A DNA stretch of 64,000 bases from Actinomadura sp. K4S16 (GTDB lineage Bacteria; Actinomycetota; Actinomycetes; Streptosporangiales; Streptosporangiaceae). The stretch is taken from NCBI RefSeq assembly GCF_008327685.1, contig NZ_BDDE01000010.1, positions 1,302,001 through 1,366,000 of the forward strand, in the 5' to 3' direction. Below the pieces are notes generated by a model that was not told where the DNA came from, made no database searches, and saw nothing but the letters and a program-made list of their open reading frames with translations. Position numbers and translations under genes: made by a program. This document shows, piece by piece, positions 1-7,539 of the stretch. The first letter of the stretch is position 1. The number at the start of each line of letters is the position of its first letter.

Positions 1-2
1 TG

Positions 3-173
3 CAGATCACCACACCGTCCGGCTTCGAGGAGTTCGCCGCGGAGGTCGGCGTCCCGGCCCGCGAGCGCCGGCTCCCCGAACCCGAGCCGGTCGACCCCGC
101 GGCGCTCGGCCATGCCGCCGCACGCCACCGCATCGAGATCCTCGGCCCTCCACCGGCGGCCGGTGCGGGTTGA
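3..173 (+). CDS. C-terminal end of a cupin-like protein (partial)
   Basis: The reading frame is open from the window edge and stops with TGA at 171-173, leaving the last 56 residues. The tail contains GFEEFAAEVG and a closing segment RHRIEILGPPP. This kind of tail is seen at the end of small actinobacterial cupin-domain proteins, where a helix follows the beta barrel. The barrel itself lies outside the window, so the family call rests on resemblance of the tail only. It ends 33 bp before the next gene on the same strand and could share a transcript with it. Confidence 0.5.
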   Translation, partial: QITTPSGFEEFAAEVGVPARERRLPEPEPVDPAALGHAAARHRIEILGPPPAAGAG

Positions 174-206
174 CCCTGACGTCGCGGGAGGCTTGAGGAT
201 CGGGGC

Positions 207-695
207 ATGAGCGAATACGTCAGCCCCGTCCCCCTGCCTGCGTACGACGCGGCACCGGCCGACATCTGCCGGGAGATCTACGGCATGCCGATGTTCGTCC
301 GCGTGCCCACGCGGGACTTCGCGGCCTCGAAGGACTTCTGGATCCGGGGGCTCGGGTTCATCGACCTGTTCTCCATCCCGGATCAGGTGGTCCATCTGCG
401 GCGCTGGGCGTTCCAGGACGTCCTCCTCGTCCCGGGGGAAGAGGGCGGAGAGGGCCCGATGAGCGTCAGCTTCGCGTGCGTCCTGGGCCAGCTCGATGAG
501 ATCATCGCTCGGTGCGAGGAGCTGGTGCCGGGGTGCACCAGCGGCCCCGCGGACATGCCGTGGAACTCCAGGGAGCTGACGATCAGCACGCCGGAGAACG
601 CGCGGGTCGTGATGACGGCCGCCATGCCGATCGATCCGGACGGCCCGCAGGCCGACTACCTGCGGGCGGGGGGAATCGAGGTGCCGCGCGCTTGA
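207..695 (+). CDS. VOC (glyoxalase/bleomycin-resistance fold) family protein
   Basis: This 162-residue protein has the size and layout of a single vicinal-oxygen-chelate domain. An N-terminal strand and helix (about residues 28-50, with FVRVPTRDFAASKDFW) is followed by a second beta-alpha unit ending near residue 145. Members bind a metal and small molecules, or sequester drugs; no substrate can be assigned here. The ATG is preceded by a GAGG at a suitable distance. The TGA stop overlaps the TTG start of the downstream MerR-type regulator, which suggests translational coupling and a shared role such as sensing and removing a toxic compound. Confidence 0.8.
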   Translation: MSEYVSPVPLPAYDAAPADICREIYGMPMFVRVPTRDFAASKDFWIRGLGFIDLFSIPDQVVHLRRWAFQDVLLVPGEEGGEGPMSVSFACVLGQLDEIIARCEELVPGCTSGPADMPWNSRELTISTPENARVVMTAAMPIDPDGPQADYLRAGGIEVPRA

Positions 696-1492
696 GGATC
701 GACGTCCCCGAGGACCTCACCGTCGGGCGGGCCGCCGCGCTCGTCGGGGTGACCGTGAAGACGCTGCACCACTGGGACGCGGTCGGCCTCGTGCGTCCGA
801 GCGGGCGCACGGCGGCCGGGTACCGGGTGTATTCGGGCGAGGACGTCGCCCGGATGCACCGGGTCCTCGTCTACCGGGAGCTGGGGCTGCCGCTCGCCGA
901 GATCGGCCGGCTGCTCGACGACCCGGGCACGGACGCGCGCGACCATCTGCGCCGCCAGCGGGCGCAGCTCGCGGAGCGCATCTCCCGCCTGCAGGCGATG
1001 GCGTCGTCGGTCGACCGCCTGATGGAGGCGCTGGACACCGGGATGCCGCTGCCGCCGGAGGAGCAGATCGCGATCTTCGGTGACGACTGGCGGCCCGCCC
1101 TGGTCGAGGAGGCCGGGGAGCGCTGGGGCGGCAGCGCGCAGTGGGCGCAGTACGCCGAGCGGGCGGCCGGGATGACACCCGCCGACTGGAAGGAGGTCGC
1201 GGCGGAGACGGCCGTGCTGGAGGCCGACCTCGCCGCGGCGATGGGGGCCGGCGCCGAACCCGGGTCCGCCGAGGCGAACGTCCTCGCGGAACGGCACCGC
1301 GCCCTGATCTCGCGGTATTTCGACTGCACGCACTCGATGCAGGTCTGCATCGGCCGGTCGTTCGGCGCCGATCCCCGCTTCGCCGAGCACTACGACGCGT
1401 CCGCACCCGGTCTGGGCGCCTGGCTGCGCGAGGTGATCTTCGCGAACGCGCGGGCCCGCGGTGTGGACCCGGAGTCCGCGACGTGGGAGTGA
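692..1492 (+). CDS. MerR-family regulator with TipAS-like ligand domain
   Basis: The protein is 266 residues if started at TTG 692, which overlaps the preceding TGA. This start keeps the whole winged helix (LTVGRAAALVGVTVKTLHHW, about residues 8-75). The next in-frame GTG codons fall inside the DNA-recognition helix. A coiled-coil dimer helix follows (about 85-120, RRQRAQLAERISRLQ). A C-terminal helical domain (about 140-266) resembles the TipAS antibiotic-binding module of Streptomyces TipAL, including a YFDCTHSMQ segment. Such regulators activate their own operon when bound by thiopeptides or other hydrophobic ligands. Coupling to the VOC gene suggests a drug-response pair, but no ligand is known. 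Confidence 0.8.
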   Translation: MRIDVPEDLTVGRAAALVGVTVKTLHHWDAVGLVRPSGRTAAGYRVYSGEDVARMHRVLVYRELGLPLAEIGRLLDDPGTDARDHLRRQRAQLAERISRLQAMASSVDRLMEALDTGMPLPPEEQIAIFGDDWRPALVEEAGERWGGSAQWAQYAERAAGMTPADWKEVAAETAVLEADLAAAMGAGAEPGSAEANVLAERHRALISRYFDCTHSMQVCIGRSFGADPRFAEHYDASAPGLGAWLREVIFANARARGVDPESATWE

Positions 1493-1494
1493 CC

Positions 1495-1827
1495 TCAGCC
1501 GCGCGGGGCGTACATGATGATCAGGACGCCGAGGACGCAGACGGCGGCCCCGGCGGCGTCCCAGCGGTCGGGGCGGAAACCGTCCATGACCATGCCCCAG
1601 GCCAGGGAGCCGGCGACGAACACGCCCCCGTAGGCGGCCAGGACGCGGCCGAAGTGCGCGTCGGGCTGGAAGGTCGCGACGAACCCGTACAGGCCGAGGG
1701 CGACGAGCCCCGCGCCGATCCACCAGCCGCCCCGGTGCTCCCGCACGCCCTGCCAGATCATCCAGGCGCCGCCGATCTCCGCCACCGCGGCAAGGACGAA
1801 CAGGACCAGGGACCGCGCGATCGTCAT
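1495..1827 (-). CDS. YnfA/UPF0060 family small membrane protein
   Basis: This 110-residue protein consists almost entirely of four hydrophobic helices (about 5-22, 33-52, 60-78 and 90-107). It carries the family signatures [11 protein letters not shown] near the N terminus and YGGVFV in the third helix. YnfA proteins resemble half-sized small multidrug transporters, and some have been linked to efflux, though the physiological substrate is unclear. It starts 13 bp after the stop of the MerR-type gene on the same strand, so the two probably form an operon. It converges on the TipAS-like regulator with a 2-bp gap. Confidence 0.85.
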   Translation of the reverse strand: MTIARSLVLFVLAAVAEIGGAWMIWQGVREHRGGWWIGAGLVALGLYGFVATFQPDAHFGRVLAAYGGVFVAGSLAWGMVMDGFRPDRWDAAGAAVCVLGVLIIMYAPRG

Positions 1828-1840
1828 ATCGGAACCGTAC

Positions 1841-2341
1841 TCATGCGTCCGAACGCTCCGGCGCGTTGCCGGGGTCCGCGAGTTCGGCGAACGGCAGGGG
1901 GCAGCACGGCTCCCCCGCGCAGGCGATCAGGTCGTCGCAGCCGGCGTCGAGGGCCTCGCGGAGCGTGGACCGGATGACCTCCAGGTCGGCGATGCGCCGC
2001 TCCACCTCCGCCAGTTTCGCGCGGGCCCGCACGGCCAGCCCGGCGTCGCGCCGGCCGTGCCGGTGCCGTGCGGCCTCCAGCAGCCCGGCGACCTCGTCCA
2101 GGGTGAACCCGAGCCGCTGCGCCGTCTTGATCACCCGCAGCACCGTGACGGCCTCGACCGGGTAGAGCCGGTGCCCGCCCAGCGTCCGGGCGGGCTCGGC
2201 CAGCAGCCCCCGCCGCTCGTAGTAGCGCAGCGTCTGCGGGTTCACCCCTGCCGCCGCCGCGACCTGGCCGGAGCGCAGGCCCTCGTACCCGGTGCTCGCG
2301 ACGTCCGGCGACGGCGTGCTCCTGATCGGCACCTCGGTCAT
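1841..2341 (-). CDS. MerR-family metal-type regulator
   Basis: The protein has 166 residues. The winged-helix domain (about 20-90) contains [16 protein letters not shown], and a long dimerisation helix spans about 95-135. The C-terminal loop carries clustered cysteines in the order C-x5-6-C-x4-CC ([15 protein letters not shown]). This resembles mercury- and other heavy-metal-sensing MerR proteins, where cysteines from both subunits hold the metal. The regulator and YnfA are encoded in tandem, so YnfA is its likely target. Metal identity cannot be read from sequence. The ATG is followed by a roughly 20-residue non-conserved extension. Confidence 0.85.
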   Translation of the reverse strand: MTEVPIRSTPSPDVASTGYEGLRSGQVAAAAGVNPQTLRYYERRGLLAEPARTLGGHRLYPVEAVTVLRVIKTAQRLGFTLDEVAGLLEAARHRHGRRDAGLAVRARAKLAEVERRIADLEVIRSTLREALDAGCDDLIACAGEPCCPLPFAELADPGNAPERSDA

Positions 2342-2377
2342 CCCTGCTCCTCGTCCCCGGCGGAGGCCACGACCCGA

Positions 2378-2408
2378 CGGTAAGGCTGTACCCCGCTACC
2401 GGATGCAA
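2378..2408 (-). promoter_or_regulatory. MerR-type operator/promoter of the 1841-2341 gene
   Basis: On the minus strand a TTGCAT -35-like hexamer (2403-2408) is followed by the imperfect dyad CGGTAGC...GCCTTACCG (2378-2401). This dyad occupies the over-long ~19-bp spacer typical of promoters that MerR proteins untwist. It lies 37 bp upstream of the regulator's own ATG, so autoregulation of the merR-ynfA unit is likely. The call is inferred from spacing and symmetry. Confidence 0.5.
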
Positions 2409-2493
2409 CCCCGGAGGCCGCCGAGCGCATCCCGCCGCAGATGAGAAGGGCGCGACGGGATGGGCCCATCGGGACGTCCGGCGGATCGCGGAC

Positions 2494-3633
2494 TCAGACG
2501 GTGGCGCCGTCGCTGATGTGCAGGACCGCGTCGGCCGTGTCGAGGATCGCCTGGTCGAGCGGGAAGTAGCCCTGGGCGGGGGTGGTGTCGGTGCGGACGC
2601 GGGCGGACGGGACCGCGGCGGCCGGCGTGAGGTCCCAGGTGGTGACGCGGCTCTGCAGGACGCCCTCGAAGGTGCCCGGCTCGGGCTCCGCCAGCTTGAT
2701 CGTTTCACTGCGGCCCAGGCTGCCCGCGACGAAGACGTACCGCTCGTCCAGCAGCGACGCGATGATGGCGCCGGCGCCGAACCAGGTGAGGTCCATCTCC
2801 CACATGCGCAGGCGGCCCGGGTTCCGCTGCAGGTGGGCGTTGTGCGCGAAGACGAGGGTCGGGCCGCGGCGGGCCTCCTCGTCCCTGATGTCCAGGAGGT
2901 TCTGGGCCATGAGCGCGTCCCGGGTGGCGCCCAGGCGCGAGATGCGTGCGTCCTGCGCGATCCGCTGCGCCGCCCGCTTGTGGTAGCGCAGCAGGCCGAG
3001 CCCGGCGGTGAGGCGGATCCGGGCCCGGATCCACTCGGTGCGCGACGTCCCCGCGATCAGTTTCGGGGCCCGCTCGTACAGGGCGGTGAGCATGTCGTCT
3101 GCGATCGTCCGCAGCTTCTCCGCCTCGGCCGTCGCGCCGATCGACATGGCCGGGTCCATGACCGCCTCCGAGCGGCTCCACCGGTGGTCGTCGCCGGTGA
3201 GGGCCGCGATGTCGAGGTCGAGGCCCATGTAGTCGCGGGCGTGTTCGAGGTAGGCGCGGGGGCTGGGGGCGCTGATGGTCTCCATCGGAGCGTCGAAGCC
3301 GTGGAAGGCCAGGCGCTCGTGCGGAGGACGGTCCTCGTTGTACTCCCGCATCCAGGCGACCAGCCGCCGGTTGGCGTCCAGGTCTCCGAAGCCGTGCGAG
3401 AAGCCGCCGCTCATCACGGCGTCGAGGCTTCCCTTCCCGTCCCGGACGAAGTCGTCGACGGCGAGGGCGGCCACCCGGTCGGTCTCCATGGCGACCGACC
3501 GGAAGCCGTGGTCGGCCAGCCGCGGGAGCAGTTCGTTGCGGACGCGGCCGAAGGCCGGTTCGAGGTGCGTCGGCTCGCCGAACGCCAGCAGGTCGCATGA
3601 CGGGGGCGCGAAGTCGCGCATGTCCTGACTCAT
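2494..3633 (-). CDS. Erythromycin esterase family protein
   Basis: The 379-residue protein starts at ATG 3633. The hallmark FGEPTHLEPAF lies at about residues 18-28, VAMETD follows at 47-52 and VFAHNAHLQR at about 265. These correspond to the His/Glu catalytic region of EreA/EreB-type macrolide lactone esterases (Pfam erythro_esteras). Most actinobacterial homologues have no proven macrolide activity, so the substrate is open. The gene is divergent from a TioE-like double-MerR regulator across an 81-bp gap with a shared palindrome, which suggests ligand-induced expression. A longer reading frame continues upstream, but it runs across the divergent gene and promoter and is not credible. Confidence 0.85.
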   Translation of the reverse strand: MSQDMRDFAPPSCDLLAFGEPTHLEPAFGRVRNELLPRLADHGFRSVAMETDRVAALAVDDFVRDGKGSLDAVMSGGFSHGFGDLDANRRLVAWMREYNEDRPPHERLAFHGFDAPMETISAPSPRAYLEHARDYMGLDLDIAALTGDDHRWSRSEAVMDPAMSIGATAEAEKLRTIADDMLTALYERAPKLIAGTSRTEWIRARIRLTAGLGLLRYHKRAAQRIAQDARISRLGATRDALMAQNLLDIRDEEARRGPTLVFAHNAHLQRNPGRLRMWEMDLTWFGAGAIIASLLDERYVFVAGSLGRSETIKLAEPEPGTFEGVLQSRVTTWDLTPAAAVPSARVRTDTTPAQGYFPLDQAILDTADAVLHISDGATV

Positions 3634-3644
3634 GTGGTGAAATC

Positions 3645-3669
3645 GTATCGTTGAAAAAACGGTTGATAC
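3645..3669. promoter_or_regulatory. Inverted repeat GTATC-N15-GATAC between divergent genes
   Basis: An inverted repeat, GTATC at 3645-3649 and GATAC at 3665-3669, surrounds an A-rich core. It sits between the start of the esterase gene (3633) and the start of the TioE-like regulator (3715). The size of the dyad and its place in the only intergenic space make it the natural operator for the adjacent double-MerR protein, probably controlling both directions. This is inference from position and symmetry. Confidence 0.5.
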
Positions 3670-3714
3670 TTTCCTGCCCATGACCGGGAGAACTCCCGGA
3701 GAACCCTCAAAGCG

Positions 3715-4452
3715 GTGATCACCCTGCGGCCGTCCGACCTCGCGCGGGAGCACGGCATCTCGCCGCAGGCGGTGCGCAACTACGAGCGCGACGGGTTCCT
3801 CCCGCCCGCGGAGCGCACGCCCAGCGGCTACCGGATCTACACCGAGGTGCACGCGGCCGCCCTGCGCGCCTTCCTCGCGCTCGTCCCGGCGTTCGGGCAC
3901 GCGGCCGGCGGCCGGATCATGAACGCGGTCAACGACGGCGACCTCGACGACGCCCTGCTGGTCGTCGACCGCGGCCACGACCAGGTGCTCCGCGACCGGG
4001 AGACCCTCGCCGCGGTGAGGAGCGCGGTGAACCACCTGCTGGAGGAGCCCGGCCCCGTCCCGGACCGCTCGGCCGTCCCCGGTCCCCGGACCATCGGCGA
4101 ACTCGCCCACCGGCTCGGCGTCACCCCCGCGACCCTGCGCAACTGGGAAGGCGCCGGCATCCTCGCGCCGGCGCGCGATCCGTCCACCGGTTACCGGGTC
4201 TTCCAGGCGAGCGACGTCCGCGACGCGGAGCTCGCCCACCTCCTCAGGCGCGGCGGCTACCCGCTGGAGCACATCGCGACCGTGGTCCGGCAGGTCCGGA
4301 CGGCGGGCGGCACCGAACCCCTGGCCGAGGCCCTGGACGACTGGCGCCGCAGGCTCACCGCGCGGGGTCGCGCGATGCTCGACGCGTCGGCTCAGGTGAG
4401 CCATTACCTGGACGTGCTCGACCGCGCCAGGGGGCGAAGGGATCCAGGGTGA
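3715..4452 (+). CDS. TioE-like regulator with two MerR DNA-binding domains
   Basis: The 245-residue protein starts with GTG 3715. It contains two MerR winged helices in one chain. The first (about 3-70) has LAREHGISPQAVRNYERDGF and the second (about 122-195) has LAHRLGVTPATLRNWEGAG. The two are joined by a helical linker, and the chain ends in a short dimer-type helix. This tandem layout is that of the actinobacterial TioE family, named after a regulator in the thiocoraline cluster. A tandem protein could bind a MerR-type promoter as a monomer or as an unusual dimer. It is divergent from the erythromycin-esterase-family gene, its probable target. Its last ~98 bp overlap the convergent PAP2 gene. 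Confidence 0.85.
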   Translation: MITLRPSDLAREHGISPQAVRNYERDGFLPPAERTPSGYRIYTEVHAAALRAFLALVPAFGHAAGGRIMNAVNDGDLDDALLVVDRGHDQVLRDRETLAAVRSAVNHLLEEPGPVPDRSAVPGPRTIGELAHRLGVTPATLRNWEGAGILAPARDPSTGYRVFQASDVRDAELAHLLRRGGYPLEHIATVVRQVRTAGGTEPLAEALDDWRRRLTARGRAMLDASAQVSHYLDVLDRARGRRDPG

Positions 4453-5092
4453 TCAGAGCCTGCAGCAGGACGGGCCCGAGGGCGAGGCTGAACAGGCAGT
4501 CGGTGAGCCAGTGCTTGTCGACCACGGTGAGGGCCACCGCCGTGATCGTTCCCGTCACCACCGCGACGTCGCGGCGGCGGCGCGGCGGCAGTGCCGCGGC
4601 GCACCGGGGAAAGGCGACGACCGCCAGTTCGAGGATGACCCAGATGAGCACGAACCCGTTGAGCGTGTGGCCGGACGGGTAGGCGTCGCCGCGGACGAAC
4701 AGCACATCGGTTCCGCTGATCGGGAACGTCCGGGGGATCGCCGCCTTCAGCAGCAGCTGCAGCCCCGAGAGGACACCCACGATCAGCACGCTCACCAGCG
4801 GGTACCGCAGAGAACGCCGCCGGATCGCGGCGATGATCGCGAGCGGGACGATGACCCGGGCCAGGTAGCCGCGCTGACCGAGCCATGCGAAGACGTCCAC
4901 CGCCGTGAGCCGCAAGCCCCGGATGTGCGCGTCGCTCCACTCGTGGACGATCCAGTCGAGGCGGCGGAGCGGACCGTCCAGCAGGACGTCCACCGTGACG
5001 GCCACCATGACCGCCACCAGCAGCGCGTACCAGCTCCTGGACCCCCACCTCACGGCGGGAGCATTCCCCGGCGCGAGCCGGAACCACCTCAT
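4355..5092 (-). CDS. PAP2-family membrane phosphatase with degenerate first motif
   Basis: The protein is about 245 residues from ATG 5092; a GTG at 5131 would add 13 residues. There are five to six membrane helices. The PAP2 motifs are recognisable. PSGHTLNG carries the general-acid histidine, and a later KHWLTD segment corresponds to the Hx3D nucleophile region. The first motif, normally Kx6RP, reads KAAIPRTFP, so the expected arginine of RP is replaced. Family members dephosphorylate undecaprenyl pyrophosphate or phosphatidic acid. Altered active-site residues make activity uncertain. The 3' end runs ~98 bp into the convergent TioE-like gene. Confidence 0.75.
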   Translation of the reverse strand: MRWFRLAPGNAPAVRWGSRSWYALLVAVMVAVTVDVLLDGPLRRLDWIVHEWSDAHIRGLRLTAVDVFAWLGQRGYLARVIVPLAIIAAIRRRSLRYPLVSVLIVGVLSGLQLLLKAAIPRTFPISGTDVLFVRGDAYPSGHTLNGFVLIWVILELAVVAFPRCAAALPPRRRRDVAVVTGTITAVALTVVDKHWLTDCLFSLALGPVLLQALITLDPFAPWRGRARPGNGSPEPTRRASRDPAR

Positions 5093-5203
5093 CAGGACGT
5101 CAGGATCACATGCTCCCCACCCGTGCAGCACGAGACGAGCTCGTCACCGAGCACACAGAAAGAGGAAGAAGACGCCCAGAACCGCGTCCGAAAGAAGTGC
5201 TGG

Positions 5204-5276
5204 TACCCCCGAGCGGATTCGAACCGCCGTTACCGCCTTGAGAGGGCGGCGTCCTAGGCCACTAGACGACGGGGGC
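5204..5276 (-). tRNA. tRNA-Glu (anticodon CTC), copy 1
   Basis: The reverse strand folds into a complete cloverleaf. The acceptor is GCCCCCG/CGGGGGT with discriminator A. The anticodon stem CCGCC/GGCGG holds the loop CTCTCAA, giving CTC, and the T-arm contains GGTTCGAATCC. CCA is not fully encoded. It reads GAG codons. The sequence is identical to the copy at 5801-5873. Confidence 0.95.
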
Positions 5277-5622
5277 AGGACCATGACCCTTACGCGATCT
5301 CCCGCGCGGGCCTCGCCCAGCTTACCGGACCCCGACCCCCACCTCGAACCGGTTTCCCCCGAATCCCCATGAGGACCCCGACACCGTTGCGGACGCCCCC
5401 ATGACTTCCGCCTGCGTGGCCGACGAGGTGGGCGGAGACGAGTTCCGCCGAGAACGCCTTCTCAGCGCCCCACAGACGCAACAACTCACATCGTCGAAGA
5501 CACGAATTCGGCCGCCCGGCCAGAAGAAACCGCAGGAAGGCGCAGAAAACCCTCTTGGACGTCGCACAAGAAAAACGCTCTACGCGTACGCCCCAGCGAA
5601 AGTGAGGGCGAAGCCCGAACAT

Positions 5623-5798
5623 CGGGGGTTCCAGGGGGTCGCCCCCTGGGAAGACACTGCGGGCCCCGGCGAAGGTGGGCCGAAGGCCCACCGAGCAGGG
5701 AAGCCCGCCTCGGGGGTTCCAGGGGGTCGCCCCCTGGGAAGACACTGCGGGCCCCGGCGAAGGTGGGCCGAAGGCCCACCGAGCAGGGAGACCCGCCA
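5623..5798. repeat. 88-bp tandem repeat, two copies, rich in palindromes
   Basis: Two nearly identical 88-bp units (5623-5710 and 5711-5798) stand in the 524-bp spacer between the two tRNA-Glu genes. Each unit holds the palindrome CCAGGGGGTCGCCCCCTGG and the hairpin GGTGGGCC-GAA-GGCCCACC. The units diverge only in the last few bases. The rest of the spacer (5277-5622) shows no convincing gene. Read on the minus strand, the hairpins directly follow the tRNA-Gln/tRNA-Glu pair, so they may act as transcription terminators. The first palindrome also occurs at 46169-46188 and 58785-58804. Confidence 0.9.
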
Positions 5799-5800
5799 CG

Positions 5801-5873
5801 TACCCCCGAGCGGATTCGAACCGCCGTTACCGCCTTGAGAGGGCGGCGTCCTAGGCCACTAGACGACGGGGGC
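5801..5873 (-). tRNA. tRNA-Glu (anticodon CTC), copy 2
   Basis: This is a complete cloverleaf on the reverse strand, identical over 73 bases to the copy at 5204-5276, with anticodon loop CTCTCAA. It lies 23 bp after tRNA-Gln on the same strand, so the two probably form one transcript. Confidence 0.95.
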
Positions 5874-5896
5874 GTGGTCCGCCTGGGCGGACGCAG

Positions 5897-5968
5897 CTGG
5901 GGTACCAGGACTCGAACCTAGACTAAGTGAACCAGAATCACTCGTGCTGCCGATTACACCATACCCCA
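5897..5968 (-). tRNA. tRNA-Gln (anticodon CTG)
   Basis: The reverse strand gives acceptor TGGGGTA/TACCCCA with discriminator G. The anticodon stem AGTGA/TCACT holds the loop TTCTGGT (anticodon CTG), and the T-arm contains GGTTCGAGTCC. It is the promoter-proximal member of the tRNA-Gln/tRNA-Glu pair. Confidence 0.95.
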
Positions 5969-6069
5969 GTGAGGTACGGGCTCCCGAGCCGTTTCCGGCT
6001 GGTCGCTCGCGCCTCGATGAGAATACAGGACAGCGGGAGTAGGGCCAAAACGATTGGCCGGCCGGTGGG

Positions 6070-6705
6070 TCAGCGGGTGAAGTCGGGCGGCCCGATGTGC
6101 TCGCGGCCCCAGGCGACGAGGGGCCGGAGGCGCCGCCAGGAGGCGCGGACCCGGGCCAGGACCTCGTCGGGCTCGGACATCCACGGGTCGGCGGGCCAGC
6201 CCTCGCGGGCATAGAGGGAGCGGTGGCGCAGGAGGTCCAGCCGGGGGTGGTCGGGGTCCGTCCCGCGCGGGCGGGTCTTGAGGCGGTCGCCGGCGATCTC
6301 CATGCCCGCGGCGCGGAGGGCGTCCACGACGGCCTGCAGTTCGGCGCCGTACGTGTCGGAGGCGACGGCTTCGCGGTAGCGGCGGAGCTGGTCGGGGGTG
6401 GGGGCGTACATGCCGCCCGCGACCATGAGGCCGTCCGCGTCGACCTGGATGTAGAAGCCCTCGCTGGTGTGGCCGCCCTGGTGCGTCTTGTAGGGCGACT
6501 TGTCCTTGCTGAACCGGACGTCGCGGTAGGGGCGGAAGAGCTTGACCGCGCCGAACTCGTCTTCGAGTTCGGCGCACAGCTCGGTCAGGGGTTCGCGCAC
6601 GTGGCGCTCGTAGGCGTCCTTGTGGGACGTCCAGTAGGTCTTGCTGTTGTCGGCCTGCAGGCCCTCGTAGAAGGCGAAGGCCTCGTCGCTGAAGCCGGTG
6701 AACAC
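6070..6705 (-). CDS. DUF2461 domain-containing protein
   Basis: The 211-residue protein matches the DUF2461/TIGR02453 family in size and motifs. These are FTGFSDEAFAFYEGL at the N terminus, FRPYRDVRFSKDKSPYKTH at about 57-75, and a YAPTPDQLRRYR helix near 100. The family is widespread and has no established biochemical function. The start is a GTG preceded by GAGGAG. It follows the fumarylacetoacetase-family gene by 9 bp on the same strand, so the two are probably cotranscribed, but no functional link is known. Confidence 0.9.
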   Translation of the reverse strand: MFTGFSDEAFAFYEGLQADNSKTYWTSHKDAYERHVREPLTELCAELEDEFGAVKLFRPYRDVRFSKDKSPYKTHQGGHTSEGFYIQVDADGLMVAGGMYAPTPDQLRRYREAVASDTYGAELQAVVDALRAAGMEIAGDRLKTRPRGTDPDHPRLDLLRHRSLYAREGWPADPWMSEPDEVLARVRASWRRLRPLVAWGREHIGPPDFTR

Positions 6706-6714
6706 CAGCGCTCC

Positions 6715-7482
6715 TCAGTCGCGGGCGATGACGCGGTTGGTGAGGCTGCCGATGTTCTCGACGGTGACGGTGACCTCGTCCCCGATCTCCAGCGGGCCGA
6801 CGCCGGCGGGGGTGCCGGTCAGGATGACGTCGCCGGGCAGCAGCGTCATGACCTGGCTGACGTACTCGACCAGCGTGGGGATGTCGTGCAGCAGCAGGGA
6901 CGTGCGGGCCTCCTGCCGGACCTCGCCGTTGACGGTCGTGGAGATCGCGAGGTCGGCGGGGTCGACCTCGGTCTCGATCCACGGGCCGATCGGGCAGAAC
7001 GTGTCGAAGCCCTTGGCCCGCGTCCACTGCCCGTCCTTGGCCTGGAGGTCGCGGGCGGTGACGTCGTTGGCGCAGGTGTAGCCGAGGATGACCTCGGCGG
7101 CGCGGGACGCCGGGACCTCGCGGCACATCCGGCCGATGACGACGGCGAGCTCGCCCTCGTGGTCGACGCGCTCGGACAGCTTCTGCGGGTAGGCGATCGC
7201 CTCCCCCGGGCCGATCACGGCGGTGGACGGCTTGGAGAACAGCACCGGCTCGGCGGGCGGCTCGTCCCCGCCCATCTCGCGGACGTGGTCGGCGTAGTTC
7301 TTCCCGATCGCGATGATCTTGCTGGGCAGGATCGGCGCGAGCAGCCGGACGTCGGCGAGCGGGAGGCGCTGCCCGGTGAAGGTCAGCTCGCCGAACGGGT
7401 GGGCCGCGATGACGGCGACGGTGTTCTCCTCCACCACGCCGAAGGACATGCCCTCGTCGGTGGAGAACCTTGCGATACGCAT
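6715..7482 (-). CDS. Fumarylacetoacetate hydrolase family protein
   Basis: This 255-residue protein has the FAH C-terminal fold: an N-terminal small domain (about 1-55), then the catalytic domain. Signatures are IGKNYADHVREMG (about 60-72), the metal-binding VDHEGELAVVIG (about 107-118), GYTCANDVTARDLQ, and LLPGDVILTGTPAGVG near the C terminus. Family members are Mg-dependent hydrolases, decarboxylases or isomerases of 2-oxo acids such as acylpyruvates, often in aromatic degradation; the substrate is unknown here. ATG 7482 is chosen over an upstream TTG. A TAGGCT hexamer lies just before it, so transcription may begin very near the start codon. Confidence 0.88.
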   Translation of the reverse strand: MRIARFSTDEGMSFGVVEENTVAVIAAHPFGELTFTGQRLPLADVRLLAPILPSKIIAIGKNYADHVREMGGDEPPAEPVLFSKPSTAVIGPGEAIAYPQKLSERVDHEGELAVVIGRMCREVPASRAAEVILGYTCANDVTARDLQAKDGQWTRAKGFDTFCPIGPWIETEVDPADLAISTTVNGEVRQEARTSLLLHDIPTLVEYVSQVMTLLPGDVILTGTPAGVGPLEIGDEVTVTVENIGSLTNRVIARD

Positions 7483-7539
7483 GGTCAAGAGCCTAGTACG
7501 CCGCTCCGATCAAGCAGGCCGTCCGGACCGCCGCGCCGG

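Noticed and set aside
2494..4404. A 636-codon extension of the esterase reading frame
   Set aside because: The extra N-terminal part is antisense to the TioE-like gene and crosses the divergent promoter; ATG 3633 matches the family start.
5204..5873. Integrated mobile element at tRNA-Glu
   Set aside because: The interval is only 524 bp and contains no integrase or transposase; kept only as a possible scar in the findings.
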